From contig JAUNAB010000003.1 in the NCBI GenBank assembly GCA_030527795.1, positions 1 to 53,958 on the forward strand: a stretch of 53,958 bases of DNA, in the 5' to 3' direction. The notes under the pieces were generated by a model that saw only the letters and a program-made list of their open reading frames with translations, was not told the DNA's origin and ran no database searches. Positions 28,602 through 41,598 of the stretch are shown in pieces. The translations under genes were made by a program, and so were the position numbers. How positions within the stretch are numbered: the first letter of the stretch is position 1; each line of letters starts with the position of its first letter. The DNA is from Pasteurellaceae bacterium (GTDB lineage: Bacteria > Pseudomonadota > Gammaproteobacteria > Enterobacterales > Pasteurellaceae).

Positions 28602-29465
28602 ATGAACCTTATTTTACTTACCTTTGGTCAACGCTTAGAAAATCATTATCAAGCTTGCTTTGCAATTTTGAGTTTTTTAAAAGATCCGCTTATCAAGCGT
28701 GTTGTTGTCATTACCGATCGTGCTGAATTTTATACCTTTTTAGGTGATAAAGTTTCCATTTTTCCAATTAACGATCAAATATTAAAGGAATGGCAAGGGG
28801 AATATCAGTTCTTTTGGCGGATAAAAATTAAAGCATTAGAAAAAATAGCACAAATTTATCCCGAGCAAGACCTGCTATATATTGATAGCGATACATTCTT
28901 AGCCACGGATTTACAGGGCATTCAGCAAAAACTAGCCAGTCAACAGGCAATAATGCATATCAATGAAACCCATTTAGGATCGGGAAGTACAAAACGTTTA
29001 CGCAATATGTGTCGCGTACTCAATGGTAAAACTCTTTATGGCGTATCAATTAATGAACAGAGCCAAATGTGGAATGCGGGCGTCATTGGATTACCTGCCA
29101 AGCAAGCATCACAACTGATCGCATTGAGCCTACAGCTCTGTGATGAAATATGTGCCACGACTTGCCCGCGGTATTTAATTGAGCAATTTGCATTTTCCCT
29201 TGCGCTTAATCATCTTAACCAACTATCTAGTTGCGAGCAAAGTATTGGGCATTACTGGGGCAATAAAACAGAATGGAATCAACTGATTTGCCAATTCTTT
29301 GTTAAAACACAATTAACACAAACTTCACTCCAAGATTGTATTGAGCAACTTGCCCACTTTAATTGGCAACAAATTCCGCTTAGTAAAAAGCAACGTAAAA
29401 CCAATCAAACGCTAAAAAAATACATTGATAATCTGTTTCCAGCTAAGCATATTCGTTATTTTTAG
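28602..29465 (+). CDS. putative nucleotide-sugar glycosyltransferase (GT-A fold)
   Basis: 287 residues starting MNLILLTFGQRLENHYQACF. A DxD metal motif, D96-S-D98, lies in LLYIDSDTFLATD, followed by MHINETHLGS and a WNAGVIGL motif. These are typical of GT-A transferases, GT8-like in pattern. It is likely to act on surface glycans; donor and acceptor are unknown. It is divergent from the GT9 gene (27382-28449), with about 150 bases between the starts. Its stop overlaps by four bases the stop of the converging gene at 29462. Confidence 0.65.
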   Translation: MNLILLTFGQRLENHYQACFAILSFLKDPLIKRVVVITDRAEFYTFLGDKVSIFPINDQILKEWQGEYQFFWRIKIKALEKIAQIYPEQDLLYIDSDTFLATDLQGIQQKLASQQAIMHINETHLGSGSTKRLRNMCRVLNGKTLYGVSINEQSQMWNAGVIGLPAKQASQLIALSLQLCDEICATTCPRYLIEQFAFSLALNHLNQLSSCEQSIGHYWGNKTEWNQLICQFFVKTQLTQTSLQDCIEQLAHFNWQQIPLSKKQRKTNQTLKKYIDNLFPAKHIRYF

Positions 29466-29866
29466 CCTAGCCAAGTTTCAACTAACTGTTCAGAAATTTC
29501 TTCGTGCGACCACATACTACTGAGATCAGGCATTGGGAATTTACTATGGTTATAACCCACTAAACGCTCAAAATCAAAAGCCGCGTGCGGATAACCATTA
29601 ATCACTAAAAATCCCATCGTGCCAGCTTCATTCCAACAAAGCTGAAATTGGCGTGGTTCTTTGCGGTTTTCAATACTCTCTACCGCATACACATACAAAC
29701 TATCCACAATCGCTTGCTCAGGTTGATTGAGATCCATTGCATAAAAATAGCCTGTTTCGCCATCATCTTCAAATATCACTACCAAATGCTCTTTTTCAGG
29801 CGAATGCGCACCAAAATGCTTGGCTTCGCCAATCAGGTGTTGTTCAACGAGAACTGAAAAAATCAT
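29462..29866 (-). CDS. DUF2251-like protein
   Basis: 134-residue cytoplasmic protein with the segments VVIFEDDGETGYFYAMDL, AVESIENRKEPRQFQLCWNE and INGYPHAAFDFE. It looks like the DUF2251 family, which has no known function; I am moderately sure of that label. It overlaps the converging glycosyltransferase by four bases at the stops. An uptake-like word and a second CCGCGG lie just upstream of its start (29883-29902). Confidence 0.65.
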   Translation of the reverse strand: MIFSVLVEQHLIGEAKHFGAHSPEKEHLVVIFEDDGETGYFYAMDLNQPEQAIVDSLYVYAVESIENRKEPRQFQLCWNEAGTMGFLVINGYPHAAFDFERLVGYNHSKFPMPDLSSMWSHEEISEQLVETWLG

Positions 29867-29915
29867 ATTTTTCCTTAAAAAAGACCGCGGTTTTTATCCG
29901 CGGAGAAATAACAAA

Positions 29916-29946
29916 ACGTCGCACCCAATTGCTTGTAGTGCGACGT
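29916..29946 (-). terminator. eno terminator
   Basis: ACGTCGCAC and GTGCGACGT form a nine-base stem. On the minus strand it is followed by TTTTGTTATTT. Confidence 0.85.
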
Positions 29947-29966
29947 GAATTATAGCATATCAGAAA

Positions 29967-31304
<1,338 letters not shown>

Positions 31305-31394
31305 TTAATCATATTGCCCGCTATGATAAAGCTATTTTGCTATTTTGTCTTGTAAAAAATGCGTTTTATCTTATATTTGGGCTTTCTTTATGCT

Positions 31395-31439
31395 AACCGC
31401 GGTCAAAAATCTACTCGTTTTTTTGACCGCGGTTTTTTA
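31395..31439. repeat. inverted pair of uptake-like word between pyrG and eno
   Basis: Perfect ACCGCGGTC and GACCGCGGT arms separated by TACTCGTTTTT, just after the pyrG stop on the minus strand. Probably a pyrG terminator. Confidence 0.8.
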
Positions 31440-31461
31440 GTGAATTATCCTAAAAATAGGA

Positions 31462-33147
<1,686 letters not shown>

Positions 33148-33245
33148 CTAATAAGACGGGAGCGTAGTTTACAGCAAAGCCCTATTTTGAGCAATCTTTT
33201 CACGCATTTTCTTTGATGCTCAATCTCATCATTCATAAAAAAGAA

Positions 33246-33266
33246 AGCCCTGTATCACACAGGGCT
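33246..33266 (-). terminator. peroxiredoxin gene terminator
   Basis: AGCCCTGT and ACAGGGCT arms. On the minus strand they are followed by TTCTTTTTT. Confidence 0.8.
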
Positions 33267-33332
33267 ATCAACGCACCAATAATGAACGGGATTTAAACCG
33301 CGGTCAAAAATCAGTGCATTTTTAATTGAGAT

Positions 33333-34064
33333 TTAAGCAAAATATTGTGCTAAATCATCGCTGCCACCGATGTATTTTCCACCGATAAACACTTGTGGCA
33401 CGCTTGTTTTGCCAGTGATTGCACGAACAGAAATGGTGCTAGCATCACGACCTAATACGATTTCTTCAAAGGTAAAGCCTTTTTCTTTTAATAACGCTTT
33501 TGCTTTCGCACAGAATGGGCAACCTGGTTTAGTGAAAATAGACACAGACGCTTTTGCTTCCCAATCAGGTTTTAAATATTTAAGCATCGTATCAGCATCA
33601 GATACTTTAAACGGATCGCCTGGCTCCTGTGGTTCAATAAACATTTTCTCAACCACGCCGTTACGCACTAACATTGAATAACGCCAAGAACGTTTACCAA
33701 AACCAAGATCGTTGTTGTCAACTAACATTCCCATGCCTTCGGTAAATTCGCCGTTACCATCTGGAATAACAGTCACATTTTCACTTTCTTGATCCGCTTT
33801 CCACGCATTCATTACGAAAGTATCATTTACTGACATACAAATGATGTTATCTACGCCTAACGCTTTGAATTCACAAGCTAATTCATTATAACGTGGTAAA
33901 TGGGTAGATGAACAAGTTGGGGTAAATGCCCCTGGTAAAGCGAATAAAACAACGGTTTTATTATCAAATAAATCTGCTGAAGTTACATCAACCCATTCAT
34001 CGCCTTGACGAGTGTGGAACGTAACTTGTGGAACTTTTTTTCCTTCCATATTTGCTAATGACAT
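33333..34064 (-). CDS. hybrid peroxiredoxin-glutaredoxin (PGdx)
   Basis: Prx5-type peroxidase fused to its own glutaredoxin, a Pasteurellaceae-typical hybrid that reduces peroxides with glutathione. The peroxidatic cysteine is C51 in PGAFTPTC. The glutaredoxin domain (about 172-243) has C182-P-F-C185 and the [15 protein letters not shown] glutathione-binding loop. I chose the ATG at 34064 ([10 protein letters not shown]) over a TTG four codons upstream. This gives 243 residues against 241 in Haemophilus. It is divergent from oxyR, which is expected to regulate it. Confidence 0.95.
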   Translation of the reverse strand: MSLANMEGKKVPQVTFHTRQGDEWVDVTSADLFDNKTVVLFALPGAFTPTCSSTHLPRYNELACEFKALGVDNIICMSVNDTFVMNAWKADQESENVTVIPDGNGEFTEGMGMLVDNNDLGFGKRSWRYSMLVRNGVVEKMFIEPQEPGDPFKVSDADTMLKYLKPDWEAKASVSIFTKPGCPFCAKAKALLKEKGFTFEEIVLGRDASTISVRAITGKTSVPQVFIGGKYIGGSDDLAQYFA

Positions 34065-34200
34065 ATGCTTTTCCAAGTTAATTAATCACATTACAATTAT
34101 GCTGTATTATAAAGCAATCTATGATATAGTTGCAATCAATTAATTTCAGACCTTTTGATTGATAAGATCAATGTGCATAATGTCAGAATAGGATTTTAAA

Positions 34201-35100
34201 ATGAACATTCGTGATTTAGAATATCTCGCTGCTTTAGCTGAATACAAACACTTCCGTCGTGCTGCTGATGCTTGCCACGTTAGCCAACCGACCTTAAGCG
34301 GACAAATCCGTAAACTTGAAGATGAGCTCGGCATTACCCTGTTAGAACGCACCAGTCGCAAAGTGTTGTTTACCCAATCAGGTATGCTATTAGTTGAGCA
34401 AGCTAAAAAAGTCTTACGTGAAGTTAAATTACTCAAAGAAATGGCAAGCAATCAAGGCACCGAAATGTCGGGGCCGCTGCATATCGGCGTGTTGCCAACG
34501 GTAGGTCCATACCTATTACCGCATATTATTCCGATCTTGCAAACCTCGTTCCCCAAATTAGAACTGTTTTTATATGAAGAACAAACCACTCAATTACTCG
34601 ATCAACTGGAAACAGGTCGTTTAGATTGTGCTATTGTCGCCGCAGTGCGTGAATCCGAATCTTTCATTGAAATTCCAATCTTTGATGAAAAAATGCTCCT
34701 TGCGGTTGCCGATCAACATCCTTGGGCGAAAGAAAAAGTGATTCCCTTGGAACGCTTAAACGGACAAGAATTATTAATGTTAGATGATGGGCATTGTTTA
34801 CGCGATCAAGCAATGGGTTATTGTTTTTCTGCGGGAGCGAAAGAAAATTCACATTTCCAAGCAACCAGTTTAGAAACCTTACGCAATATGGTTGCCGCCA
34901 ATGCGGGCATTACCTTAATGCCACAACTTGCGGCATTAAATGATAACGCACGTCAAGGCGTTACCTACATTCATTGCCAACCTGAACCTACACGCCAAAT
35001 TATGTTGGTCTATCGCCCTGGTTCACCATTGCGTAACCGCTATGAAAATGTGGCAAAAGCCGTGATGCAATCTGTTAAGACACTTCTTACGAGCAATTAA
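34201..35100 (+). CDS. oxyR: hydrogen peroxide sensor OxyR
   Basis: LysR-family activator. The N-terminal winged helix starts [22 protein letters not shown]. The redox cysteines C199 and C208 in [13 protein letters not shown] fall at exactly the Escherichia coli positions. The 299-residue length is typical. The 136-base divergent spacer to the hybrid peroxiredoxin contains a minus-strand TATAAT and ATAG/CTAT-like half sites, but I could not assign an OxyR site with certainty. fabR starts one base after its stop. Confidence 0.96.
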   Translation: MNIRDLEYLAALAEYKHFRRAADACHVSQPTLSGQIRKLEDELGITLLERTSRKVLFTQSGMLLVEQAKKVLREVKLLKEMASNQGTEMSGPLHIGVLPTVGPYLLPHIIPILQTSFPKLELFLYEEQTTQLLDQLETGRLDCAIVAAVRESESFIEIPIFDEKMLLAVADQHPWAKEKVIPLERLNGQELLMLDDGHCLRDQAMGYCFSAGAKENSHFQATSLETLRNMVAANAGITLMPQLAALNDNARQGVTYIHCQPEPTRQIMLVYRPGSPLRNRYENVAKAVMQSVKTLLTSN

Positions 35101-35101
35101 G

Positions 35102-35719
35102 ATGACAGGCATTCGAGCGCAACAAAAAGAGAAAACACGCCGTGCATTAATTGATGCGGCGTTTAATCAACTCAATGAAGACAAAAGTTTTTCAAGTTTA
35201 AGCCTGCGTGAAGTTGCGCGCGAAGCAGGCATTGCCCCCACTTCGTTTTATCGCCATTTTAAAGATATGGACGAACTCGGCTTAACAATGGTGGATGAAG
35301 CAGGCTTGATCTTACGTCAATTAATGCGTCAAGCACGCAAACGCATTGAAAAAGGCGGCAGCGTGATTGCCATCTCCGTAGAAACCTTTTTTGAATTTAT
35401 CAACAACAGTCCGAATGTTTTCCGCTTATTGCTACGTGAACGATCAGGGATTTCACAAGAATTTCGTACCGCAGCAGCACGGGAAATCAAACACTTTGTT
35501 GATGAACTGGCGGAATATATCGTACAACGCAATCAACGTACACGTTCACTGGCGTATGTGGAAGCGGAAGGAATGGTAACACTGGTATTTACCGCGGGTT
35601 CAAATGCCCTTGATATGAATAGCGATGAACGCAAGCAACTCAAACAACGTGTAATATTACAGCTAAGAATGATCGCTAAAGGGGCGGAATTTACCCATTC
35701 CAAACAATATAAATCTTAA
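35102..35719 (+). CDS. fabR: fatty-acid biosynthesis repressor FabR
   Basis: TetR-family repressor of unsaturated fatty acid genes. The helix-turn-helix is [21 protein letters not shown] (residues about 34-54). The C-terminal ligand domain shows the [15 protein letters not shown] motif. The 205-residue length is typical. Only one base separates it from oxyR, so translation is probably coupled; oxyR-fabR proximity is known in other gammaproteobacteria. Confidence 0.92.
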   Translation: MTGIRAQQKEKTRRALIDAAFNQLNEDKSFSSLSLREVAREAGIAPTSFYRHFKDMDELGLTMVDEAGLILRQLMRQARKRIEKGGSVIAISVETFFEFINNSPNVFRLLLRERSGISQEFRTAAAREIKHFVDELAEYIVQRNQRTRSLAYVEAEGMVTLVFTAGSNALDMNSDERKQLKQRVILQLRMIAKGAEFTHSKQYKS

Positions 35720-35979
35720 TTACCCCAAAACCGCGGTCTAAAAATGCGATGATTTTGAATGTGTTTCAAACTTAATATCTATACATAGCAACACAAAAAA
35801 GCCCGATTTATGCCAAAACCGCGATCAAAAATTCTCACGACTTTAAAATAGTATTTTTATGCTACATAAAATAAAAATTCCCTTAACATTCAGGAAATTT
35901 TGTTATATTTATTTTACATCCCCACATAATCTGCTAAACTCTGCATCAACTGTATTCCCATTTTAAACAAGGAAATCCT
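35720..35979. other. spacer between fabR and nadV
   Basis: Contains one uptake-like word with a one-base change (ACCGCGGTCT, about 35729) and a second, mutated one (ACCGCGATC, about 35818), in the same orientation. No gene is supported. A nadV promoter could not be fixed. Confidence 0.4.
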
Positions 35980-37473
35980 ATGTTTACACTGCAAGCGAAC
36001 AAATGTGCGAACCAACAATGTGCGACCGCTGTTCCTATGTTACTTTGTGATTTTTATAAAATTTCTCATCGTGAACAATATCCTGAAGGTTCACAATTTA
36101 TTTATAGCACGTTAACGCCACGCAGCAATAAACTCGCTCCGCATATTGATCGCGTGGTGTCATTTGGTTTCCAAGCCTTTATTATCAAATACTTAATTAA
36201 TTACTTTAATCATAACTTCTTTGATAAACCGAAAGAACAAGTTGTTACGGAATACGTTGAATTTGTTAAACGCACATTGAATATTGAGAATGACGGAAGC
36301 CACATCGCCCAATTGCATGACTTAGGCTATTTGCCACTACGCATTAAAGCCATTGAAGAAGGCAAATCCATTGCGATTAAAGTGCCTGTTTTAACGATTG
36401 AAAACACGCACCCCGATTTCTTTTGGCTAACCAATTATGTAGAAACACTGTTAAATGTGTGCTTATGGCAACCAATGACATCGGCTTCCATTGCCCGTGT
36501 TTATCGCTTAACCTTGCAAAAATATGCCGATGAAACCTGTGATAATCGCAACCATATTGCCTTCCAATCACACGATTTCTCAATGCGTGGAATGAGTTCT
36601 TTAGAAAGTGCTGAAACCTCTGGTGCTGGGCATTTGACCGCTTTTTTAGGCACCGACACCATTCCTGCTATTTCCTTCGTTGACTATTATTATGGTTCAA
36701 CAGGATTAATTGGCACATCAATCCCCGCTAGCGAACATTCGGTAATGAGTTCTCACGGCATTGACGAATTGCCAACATTCCGCTATCTAATGGCAAAATT
36801 CCCGAATAGTATGCTATCCATTGTTGCAGATACCACTGACTTTTGGCACAACATCAGCGTAAATTTGCCAATTCTCAAAGACGAAATTATGGCACGTCCA
36901 CCCCACGCCCGTTTAGTGATTCGCCCAGACAGTGGCGATGCCATCGAGATCATCTGTGGTAACCCGAATGCCGAAACCGAAGTTGAACAAAAAGGCTTGG
37001 TACAAGCATTATGGGATACCTTTGGAGGCACAATCAATAGCAAAGGCTACAAAGTGCTTGCTCCACATATCGGCGTAATCTACGGTGATGGCGTCAATTT
37101 TGAAAAAATGGTTAACATTTTAGAGGGGTTAAAAGCCAACGGGTTTGCCGCCAGTAATATTGTTTTTGGAGTGGGCTCTCGCACCTATCAAAGCAACACA
37201 CGTGATACGCTCGGTTTTGCCGTAAAAGCCACCTCAATCATCATCAACGGCAACGAAAAAGCGATTTTCAAAAATCCAAAAACCGATGACGGTTTGAAAA
37301 AATCGCAACGTGGCCGTGTGAAAGTAACGAGCCTTGATAGCTATGTTGATGGGCTAAACGCACAAGATGATTTTAGCGATGACCTATTACAAGTTATCTT
37401 TGAAAACGGCAAATTGCATAATGCCACAGATTTTGATCGTATTCGTGCCAACATTAATGCGGATTGCAAATAA
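35980..37473 (+). CDS. nadV: nicotinamide phosphoribosyltransferase NadV
   Basis: Makes NMN from nicotinamide and PRPP, allowing growth without V-factor (NAD or NR). The fold signatures are LCDFYKISHREQYP near the start, FQSHDFSMRGMSS (the nicotinamide/catalytic loop), GTDTIPA, RLVIRPDSGD and IYGDGVNFE. The 497-residue length is full. The start follows AAGGAAAT. nadV is scattered in Pasteurellaceae and sometimes plasmid-borne; here it is chromosomal, sits at a break in Haemophilus-type synteny and is followed by an uptake-word dyad and gene debris. Intact, in contrast to pnuC. Confidence 0.96.
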   Translation: MFTLQANKCANQQCATAVPMLLCDFYKISHREQYPEGSQFIYSTLTPRSNKLAPHIDRVVSFGFQAFIIKYLINYFNHNFFDKPKEQVVTEYVEFVKRTLNIENDGSHIAQLHDLGYLPLRIKAIEEGKSIAIKVPVLTIENTHPDFFWLTNYVETLLNVCLWQPMTSASIARVYRLTLQKYADETCDNRNHIAFQSHDFSMRGMSSLESAETSGAGHLTAFLGTDTIPAISFVDYYYGSTGLIGTSIPASEHSVMSSHGIDELPTFRYLMAKFPNSMLSIVADTTDFWHNISVNLPILKDEIMARPPHARLVIRPDSGDAIEIICGNPNAETEVEQKGLVQALWDTFGGTINSKGYKVLAPHIGVIYGDGVNFEKMVNILEGLKANGFAASNIVFGVGSRTYQSNTRDTLGFAVKATSIIINGNEKAIFKNPKTDDGLKKSQRGRVKVTSLDSYVDGLNAQDDFSDDLLQVIFENGKLHNATDFDRIRANINADCK

Positions 37474-37490
37474 TCCTTATCCATTCTAAG

Positions 37491-37536
37491 AAAAACCGCG
37501 GTCAAAATTTCGTTCGTTTTTTTGACCGCGGTTTTT
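37491..37536. repeat. inverted pair of uptake-like word after nadV
   Basis: Perfect ACCGCGGTC and GACCGCGGT arms with TTCGTTCGTTTTT spacer, shared with the dyad at 46285-46330. Confidence 0.8.
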
Positions 37537-37633
37537 GTTTAATTCTGTATTATGTACCAGCTGAACAAAGATAAACTGACCTAATTAAAATAAACTTCTC
37601 ATAATATTCACAACCTAACAGGGATTTTTTATT

Positions 37634-37816
37634 ATTGCAGACTCGTATCTAGTTTCTCAACTAGCAAAATTGATTGAAAATAATGATAAGCAAAAAGCCA
37701 TTACTAAGTATCGACTTGACGAGTTAAAACATCAAAAAGCCCAATTAGACGAACAAACCCAATCTTTTAAAAAGTCATTACGTTATATCGCCCAACATTT
37801 AACTTTCAGAAGATAA
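37634..37816 (+). pseudogene. short coding-like fragment, no proper start
   Basis: A 60-codon frame with coding character (VSQLAKLIENNDKQKAITKY..., charged and helical) ends in TAA but has no ATG; ATT codons follow an AGGGA. It is probably a remnant of a gene tail. I cannot name the family. Confidence 0.4.
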
Positions 37817-37825
37817 GAAAAGCAT

Positions 37826-38194
37826 TTAATATGGCTCCGCTGATGCAAACTTGTGCTTTAATAAGCTATTTCTTTTTCCATTGCCATAATCCTGTTTTAA
37901 GGCGGTCTTTTTAATGATACCTTTAGCAGCAAGTTGAACTAATAATTTTCTAATCACATCAAAATAGTATTCAGTTGGGAAAATTTCAGCTTGTCCATCT
38001 AAAGTAAAGCAGTACTGGGTTAATTCCTTAATTCTAAATTACGTAATTACCATATTAAGAGATTCTATTACTGTAAATTGGGAAATACGTGCAAAACGTA
38101 TAAGCATTATACCATATTCAGGTACTTTGTATTCTACAAAAACATCACTACCCACCAGATAACAGATAAGACTATTAAAATTCCTTTTTAGTAA
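37826..38194 (-). pseudogene. decayed gene with an in-frame stop, family unknown
   Basis: On the minus strand a continuous frame of about 120 codons is broken by one TAA at 38039-38041. The part before it reads VGSDVFVEYKVPEYGIML..., and the part after it IFPTEYYFDVIRKLLVQLAAKGIIKK... to a TAA at 37826-37828. No start or ribosome site is visible at the 5' end, where a TAG precedes the frame. The residue composition is protein-like. I do not recognise the family; an accessory-gene origin is plausible given the position next to nadV. Confidence 0.5.
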
Positions 38195-38403
38195 CTACAT
38201 TAATTCTCTATGCAACTACTCTATAATATTGGATTAAGAGCATACTGAAACTAAAAATTTAAGCATTTTTTAAACCGCGGTATGGGGTTTTATCTCTTAA
38301 TTATTCGCCATTTAATTAGCGTGTTGGTTGTAAAATAAAGCAGAATGTGAAACAATCAACGGTTATTATGCAAAAATTTTCATCAGATTAAGGTAAGCCA
38401 ACA

Positions 38404-39033
38404 GTGATCGATTTTGACGGCTATCGTCCGAATGTAGGAATTGTTATTTGTAACCCGCAGGGGCAAGTAATGTGGGCGAAACGCTACGGGCAAAACTCTT
38501 GGCAATTTCCGCAAGGCGGAATTAACGAAAAAGAAACGCCTGAACAAGCGATGTACCGAGAACTTTATGAAGAAGTCGGTTTACAGCCACAAGATGTGCG
38601 GATTTTATACGTGTCAAAACAATGGCTACGCTATAAATTGCCCAAGCGCTTATTGCGTTACGACAGTAAGCCAATGTGCATCGGGCAAAAACAGCGTTGG
38701 TTTTTATTGCAGTTGCTTGCAGATGAAAATAAAGTGGATATGCGTTGTAGCAAAATTCCTGAGTTTGATGGTTGGCGTTGGGTGAGTTTTTGGTATCCCG
38801 TGCGTCAAGTGGTGTCGTTTAAGCGTGATGTGTATCGCAAAGCGATGAAAGAATTTGCCGCGGTATTGTTTAATCAAGATTCTGGCGTGGGATTGCTTGG
38901 TAGTAAGAAAAATACGCAACCGAGTGCTGAGTTAACGCAAAATGTTACCAAATCAGAGAAAAATGCTACCCGAAAACCACACCCTTATTATGCGAAGAAG
39001 AATCCGAAATTTGGCAAAAAACGCCGTAAATAA
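38404..39033 (+). CDS. rppH: RNA pyrophosphohydrolase RppH
   Basis: Nudix enzyme that removes pyrophosphate from mRNA 5' ends, triggering decay. The Nudix box runs from [11 protein letters not shown] to REL-YEEVGL (residues about 38-60). The [16 protein letters not shown] start and [22 protein letters not shown] are family hallmarks. The basic C-terminal tail is long, giving 209 residues. The start codon is GTG at 38404, with AAGG about ten bases upstream; no ATG would give the conserved N-terminus. It heads the rppH-TSUP-lgt-thyA-tadA block. Confidence 0.96.
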   Translation: MIDFDGYRPNVGIVICNPQGQVMWAKRYGQNSWQFPQGGINEKETPEQAMYRELYEEVGLQPQDVRILYVSKQWLRYKLPKRLLRYDSKPMCIGQKQRWFLLQLLADENKVDMRCSKIPEFDGWRWVSFWYPVRQVVSFKRDVYRKAMKEFAAVLFNQDSGVGLLGSKKNTQPSAELTQNVTKSEKNATRKPHPYYAKKNPKFGKKRRK

Positions 39034-39060
39034 CAACATAAATAAGGAAATAAACTAACC

Positions 39061-39852
39061 ATGTTAACCTTTATTGTAATTTGTATGCTGGTGGGCTGTA
39101 TTGTCGGCTTTCTGGCAGGATTGTTTGGTATCGGCGGCGGTATGGTCGTTGTGCCAGTGTTGGTTTACTTATTGCCTATGGTAAATGTGCCAAATGAATT
39201 ATTAATGAATATGGCACTTGGCACGTCTTTTGCGACCATTGTAATTACAGGAGCGGCTTCAGCTTATAATCATCATCAGCGTGGCAATATGCAATGGTCT
39301 GTGCTGAAAACCCTTTTGCCGAGCATCATTATCTCGGTGTTTATCGCGAGCCATTTTATTAGCCGTTTGCCAAAAGAATATTCCAGTAAATTGTTTGCCG
39401 TATTGGTGGTGTATTTAGCAATAAAAATGATTTTATCAATTAAACCAAAGGCTCAAAACAAATCCTTTACCACGCAATCATCCATTATTGGAGGGGCATT
39501 AATTGGCATCGCATCAAGTATCGCAGGGATTGGTGGCGGCAGTTTTATTGTGCCATTTTTAAATTCACGCGGTGTGGAAATGAAAAAAGCGATTGGGACG
39601 TCTTCTTTTTGCGGAATGTTTCTCGCCATTTCGGGAATGTTAAGTTATATGCAAAGCGGTTGGCAAGTTGAAAATTTGCCCGATTACGCATTAGGTTATG
39701 TGTATTTGCCCGCGGTATTAGGCATTACTATCACGTCATTTTTTACTACAAAATTAGGTGTGGCGACAACAAGCAAGTTGCCTGTGGCATCATTAAAACG
39801 TTATTTTGCTTTACTGCTTATTGTGATCGCAGTGAAGATGATTTTTGATTAA
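39061..39852 (+). CDS. TSUP family sulfite/anion exporter-like membrane protein
   Basis: 263-residue integral membrane protein of the TauE/SafE (TSUP) family, with the duplicated GLFGIGGG and [11 protein letters not shown] motifs in the first and second halves and about seven to eight membrane segments. Substrate unknown; relatives move sulfite, sulfoacetate or other small anions. The start follows AAGGAAAT, 27 bases after rppH, and lgt follows within 12 bases. It matches the Haemophilus gene order. Confidence 0.88.
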   Translation: MLTFIVICMLVGCIVGFLAGLFGIGGGMVVVPVLVYLLPMVNVPNELLMNMALGTSFATIVITGAASAYNHHQRGNMQWSVLKTLLPSIIISVFIASHFISRLPKEYSSKLFAVLVVYLAIKMILSIKPKAQNKSFTTQSSIIGGALIGIASSIAGIGGGSFIVPFLNSRGVEMKKAIGTSSFCGMFLAISGMLSYMQSGWQVENLPDYALGYVYLPAVLGITITSFFTTKLGVATTSKLPVASLKRYFALLLIVIAVKMIFD

Positions 39853-39863
39853 GAAGGAGCGTT

Positions 39864-40664
39864 ATGAACGAACAATTTTTCCATTTGCCTGTGATTGATC
39901 CGATTATTTTTAGCGTCGGATTTGTGAGTTTGCGTTGGTATGGGTTGATGTACCTTGTCGGCTTTTTATTTGCGTGGTGGCTTGCTTGCCGCCGAGCCGA
40001 TCGTTCAAATGGGATATGGACACGCGAACAAGTAGAACAGTTGCTCTATAACGCCTTTGCTGGGGTGATCTTAGGTGGACGCATTGGCGATGTGTTTTTC
40101 TATAATATTGATTATTTTCTCCAAGATCCATTGTATTTATTCCGTATTTGGGAAGGGGGAATGTCCTTCCACGGTGGATTGATTGGGGTCATTTTATCAA
40201 TGATTTGGACGTCCTATCGTCAAAAACGCAGTTTTTGGGCAACCGCGGACTTTGTCGCACCATTAGTGCCGTTTGGTTTAGGTCTGGGGCGGATTGGTAA
40301 TTTTATCAATGCTGAACTATGGGGGCGAGCAACTGATGTGCCTTGGGCAATGGTTTTCCCAAATGATCCGTTGCAACTTCCGCGTCATCCTTCGCAATTA
40401 TATGAAGCGCTACTTGAAGGCGTGCTACTGTTTATTATTTTAAACCTGTTTGTACGCAAACCTCGTCCAATGGGGGCGGTATCAGGGCTATTTTTACTCG
40501 GTTATGGGATTTTCCGTTTCCTTGTTGAATATGTTCGTGAGCCTGATACCCACGTTAATGAGCTAAACGATTTAATTACGCGGGGGCAATGGCTTTGTAT
40601 ACCAATGATTGTTGCGGGGATAGTCATTATGATTTGGGCTTACCGCCGTCCAAACGCACAATAA
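39864..40664 (+). CDS. lgt: prolipoprotein diacylglyceryl transferase Lgt
   Basis: Inner-membrane enzyme that adds diacylglycerol to the lipobox cysteine of lipoproteins, such as the one at 42263. The family motif SFHGGLIGV includes the catalytic histidine, [16 protein letters not shown] is the phosphatidylglycerol-binding signature, and multiple membrane segments are visible. The 266-residue length is normal. The start follows AGAAGGAG. It is closely spaced after the TSUP gene. Confidence 0.96.
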   Translation: MNEQFFHLPVIDPIIFSVGFVSLRWYGLMYLVGFLFAWWLACRRADRSNGIWTREQVEQLLYNAFAGVILGGRIGDVFFYNIDYFLQDPLYLFRIWEGGMSFHGGLIGVILSMIWTSYRQKRSFWATADFVAPLVPFGLGLGRIGNFINAELWGRATDVPWAMVFPNDPLQLPRHPSQLYEALLEGVLLFIILNLFVRKPRPMGAVSGLFLLGYGIFRFLVEYVREPDTHVNELNDLITRGQWLCIPMIVAGIVIMIWAYRRPNAQ

Positions 40665-40672
40665 TCCTTCAT

Positions 40673-40712
40673 ACCGCGGTCAAAAATAACGAAAATTTTA
40701 ACAGCGGTTTTT
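40673..40712. repeat. degenerate inverted uptake-like pair after lgt
   Basis: ACCGCGGTC at the left and AACAGCGGT at the right, a mutated arm, in the lgt-thyA spacer. Confidence 0.5.
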
Positions 40713-40741
40713 GTTAAATTTCATCAAATAAGAGAGATCTG

Positions 40742-41593
40742 ATGCGCCAATATTTAGATTTATGCCAACGCATTATTGATCAAGGCAGTTGGGTAGCGAA
40801 TGAACGTACGGGAAAACGTTGTTTAACCGTGATTAATGCCGATTTGAGCTACGATGTCGGCAATAACCAATTCCCTTTAATTACCACCCGAAAAAGCTAT
40901 TGGAAAGCGGCGATTGCTGAGTTTTTAGGCTATATCCGCGGCTATGATAATGCGGCAGATTTTCGTCAGCTTGGCACTAAAACCTGGGATGCCAATGCGA
41001 ATGAAAATGCCGCTTGGTTGGCAAACCCTTATCGTAAAGGCGTTGATGATATGGGGCGTGTATATGGTGTGCAAGGGCGTGCTTGGCGTAAACCCAATGG
41101 CGAAACGATCGATCAGCTACGAAAAATTGTAGATAATTTACGCCGCGGTATTGACGATCGGGGTGAAATTTTAACCTTTTATAACCCAGGCGAAATTGAA
41201 ATGGGGTGCTTACGCCCTTGTATGTATAATCATACGTTCTCTTTGCTTGACGATACGCTGTATTTAACAAGCTATCAGCGTTCTTGCGATGTGCCACTTG
41301 GCTTGAACTTTAATCAAATTCAAGTTTTTACTTTCTTAGCTTTAATGGCACAAATTACAGGGCATCAAGCGGGAATGGCATATCATAAAATTGTTAATGC
41401 CCACATTTACGAAGATCAGCTTGAGCTAATGCGTGATGTGCAACTAAAACGTGAACCCTTGCCGTTACCGCGGTTGGAAATTAACCCCGATATTAAAAGT
41501 TTAGCGGATTTGGAAACTTGGGTCACGCTAGATGATTTTAACGTTGATGGCTATCAATGCCACGAACCGATTAAATATCCATTTTCTGTGTAA
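40742..41593 (+). CDS. thyA: thymidylate synthase ThyA
   Basis: Folate-dependent methylation of dUMP to dTMP. The catalytic cysteine is C160 in LRPCMYNH. Further motifs are [13 protein letters not shown] (nucleotide binding) and HIYEDQLEL. The 283-residue length exceeds the 264 of Escherichia coli but matches the longer Pasteurellaceae form. The tadA start lies five bases after its stop. Confidence 0.97.
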   Translation: MRQYLDLCQRIIDQGSWVANERTGKRCLTVINADLSYDVGNNQFPLITTRKSYWKAAIAEFLGYIRGYDNAADFRQLGTKTWDANANENAAWLANPYRKGVDDMGRVYGVQGRAWRKPNGETIDQLRKIVDNLRRGIDDRGEILTFYNPGEIEMGCLRPCMYNHTFSLLDDTLYLTSYQRSCDVPLGLNFNQIQVFTFLALMAQITGHQAGMAYHKIVNAHIYEDQLELMRDVQLKREPLPLPRLEINPDIKSLADLETWVTLDDFNVDGYQCHEPIKYPFSV

Positions 41594-41598
41594 AATAA

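Noticed and set aside
34156-34172. FNR-type site (TTGAT...ATCAA) before oxyR
   Set aside because: The arms are seven bases apart, not the four of an FNR site; probably chance.
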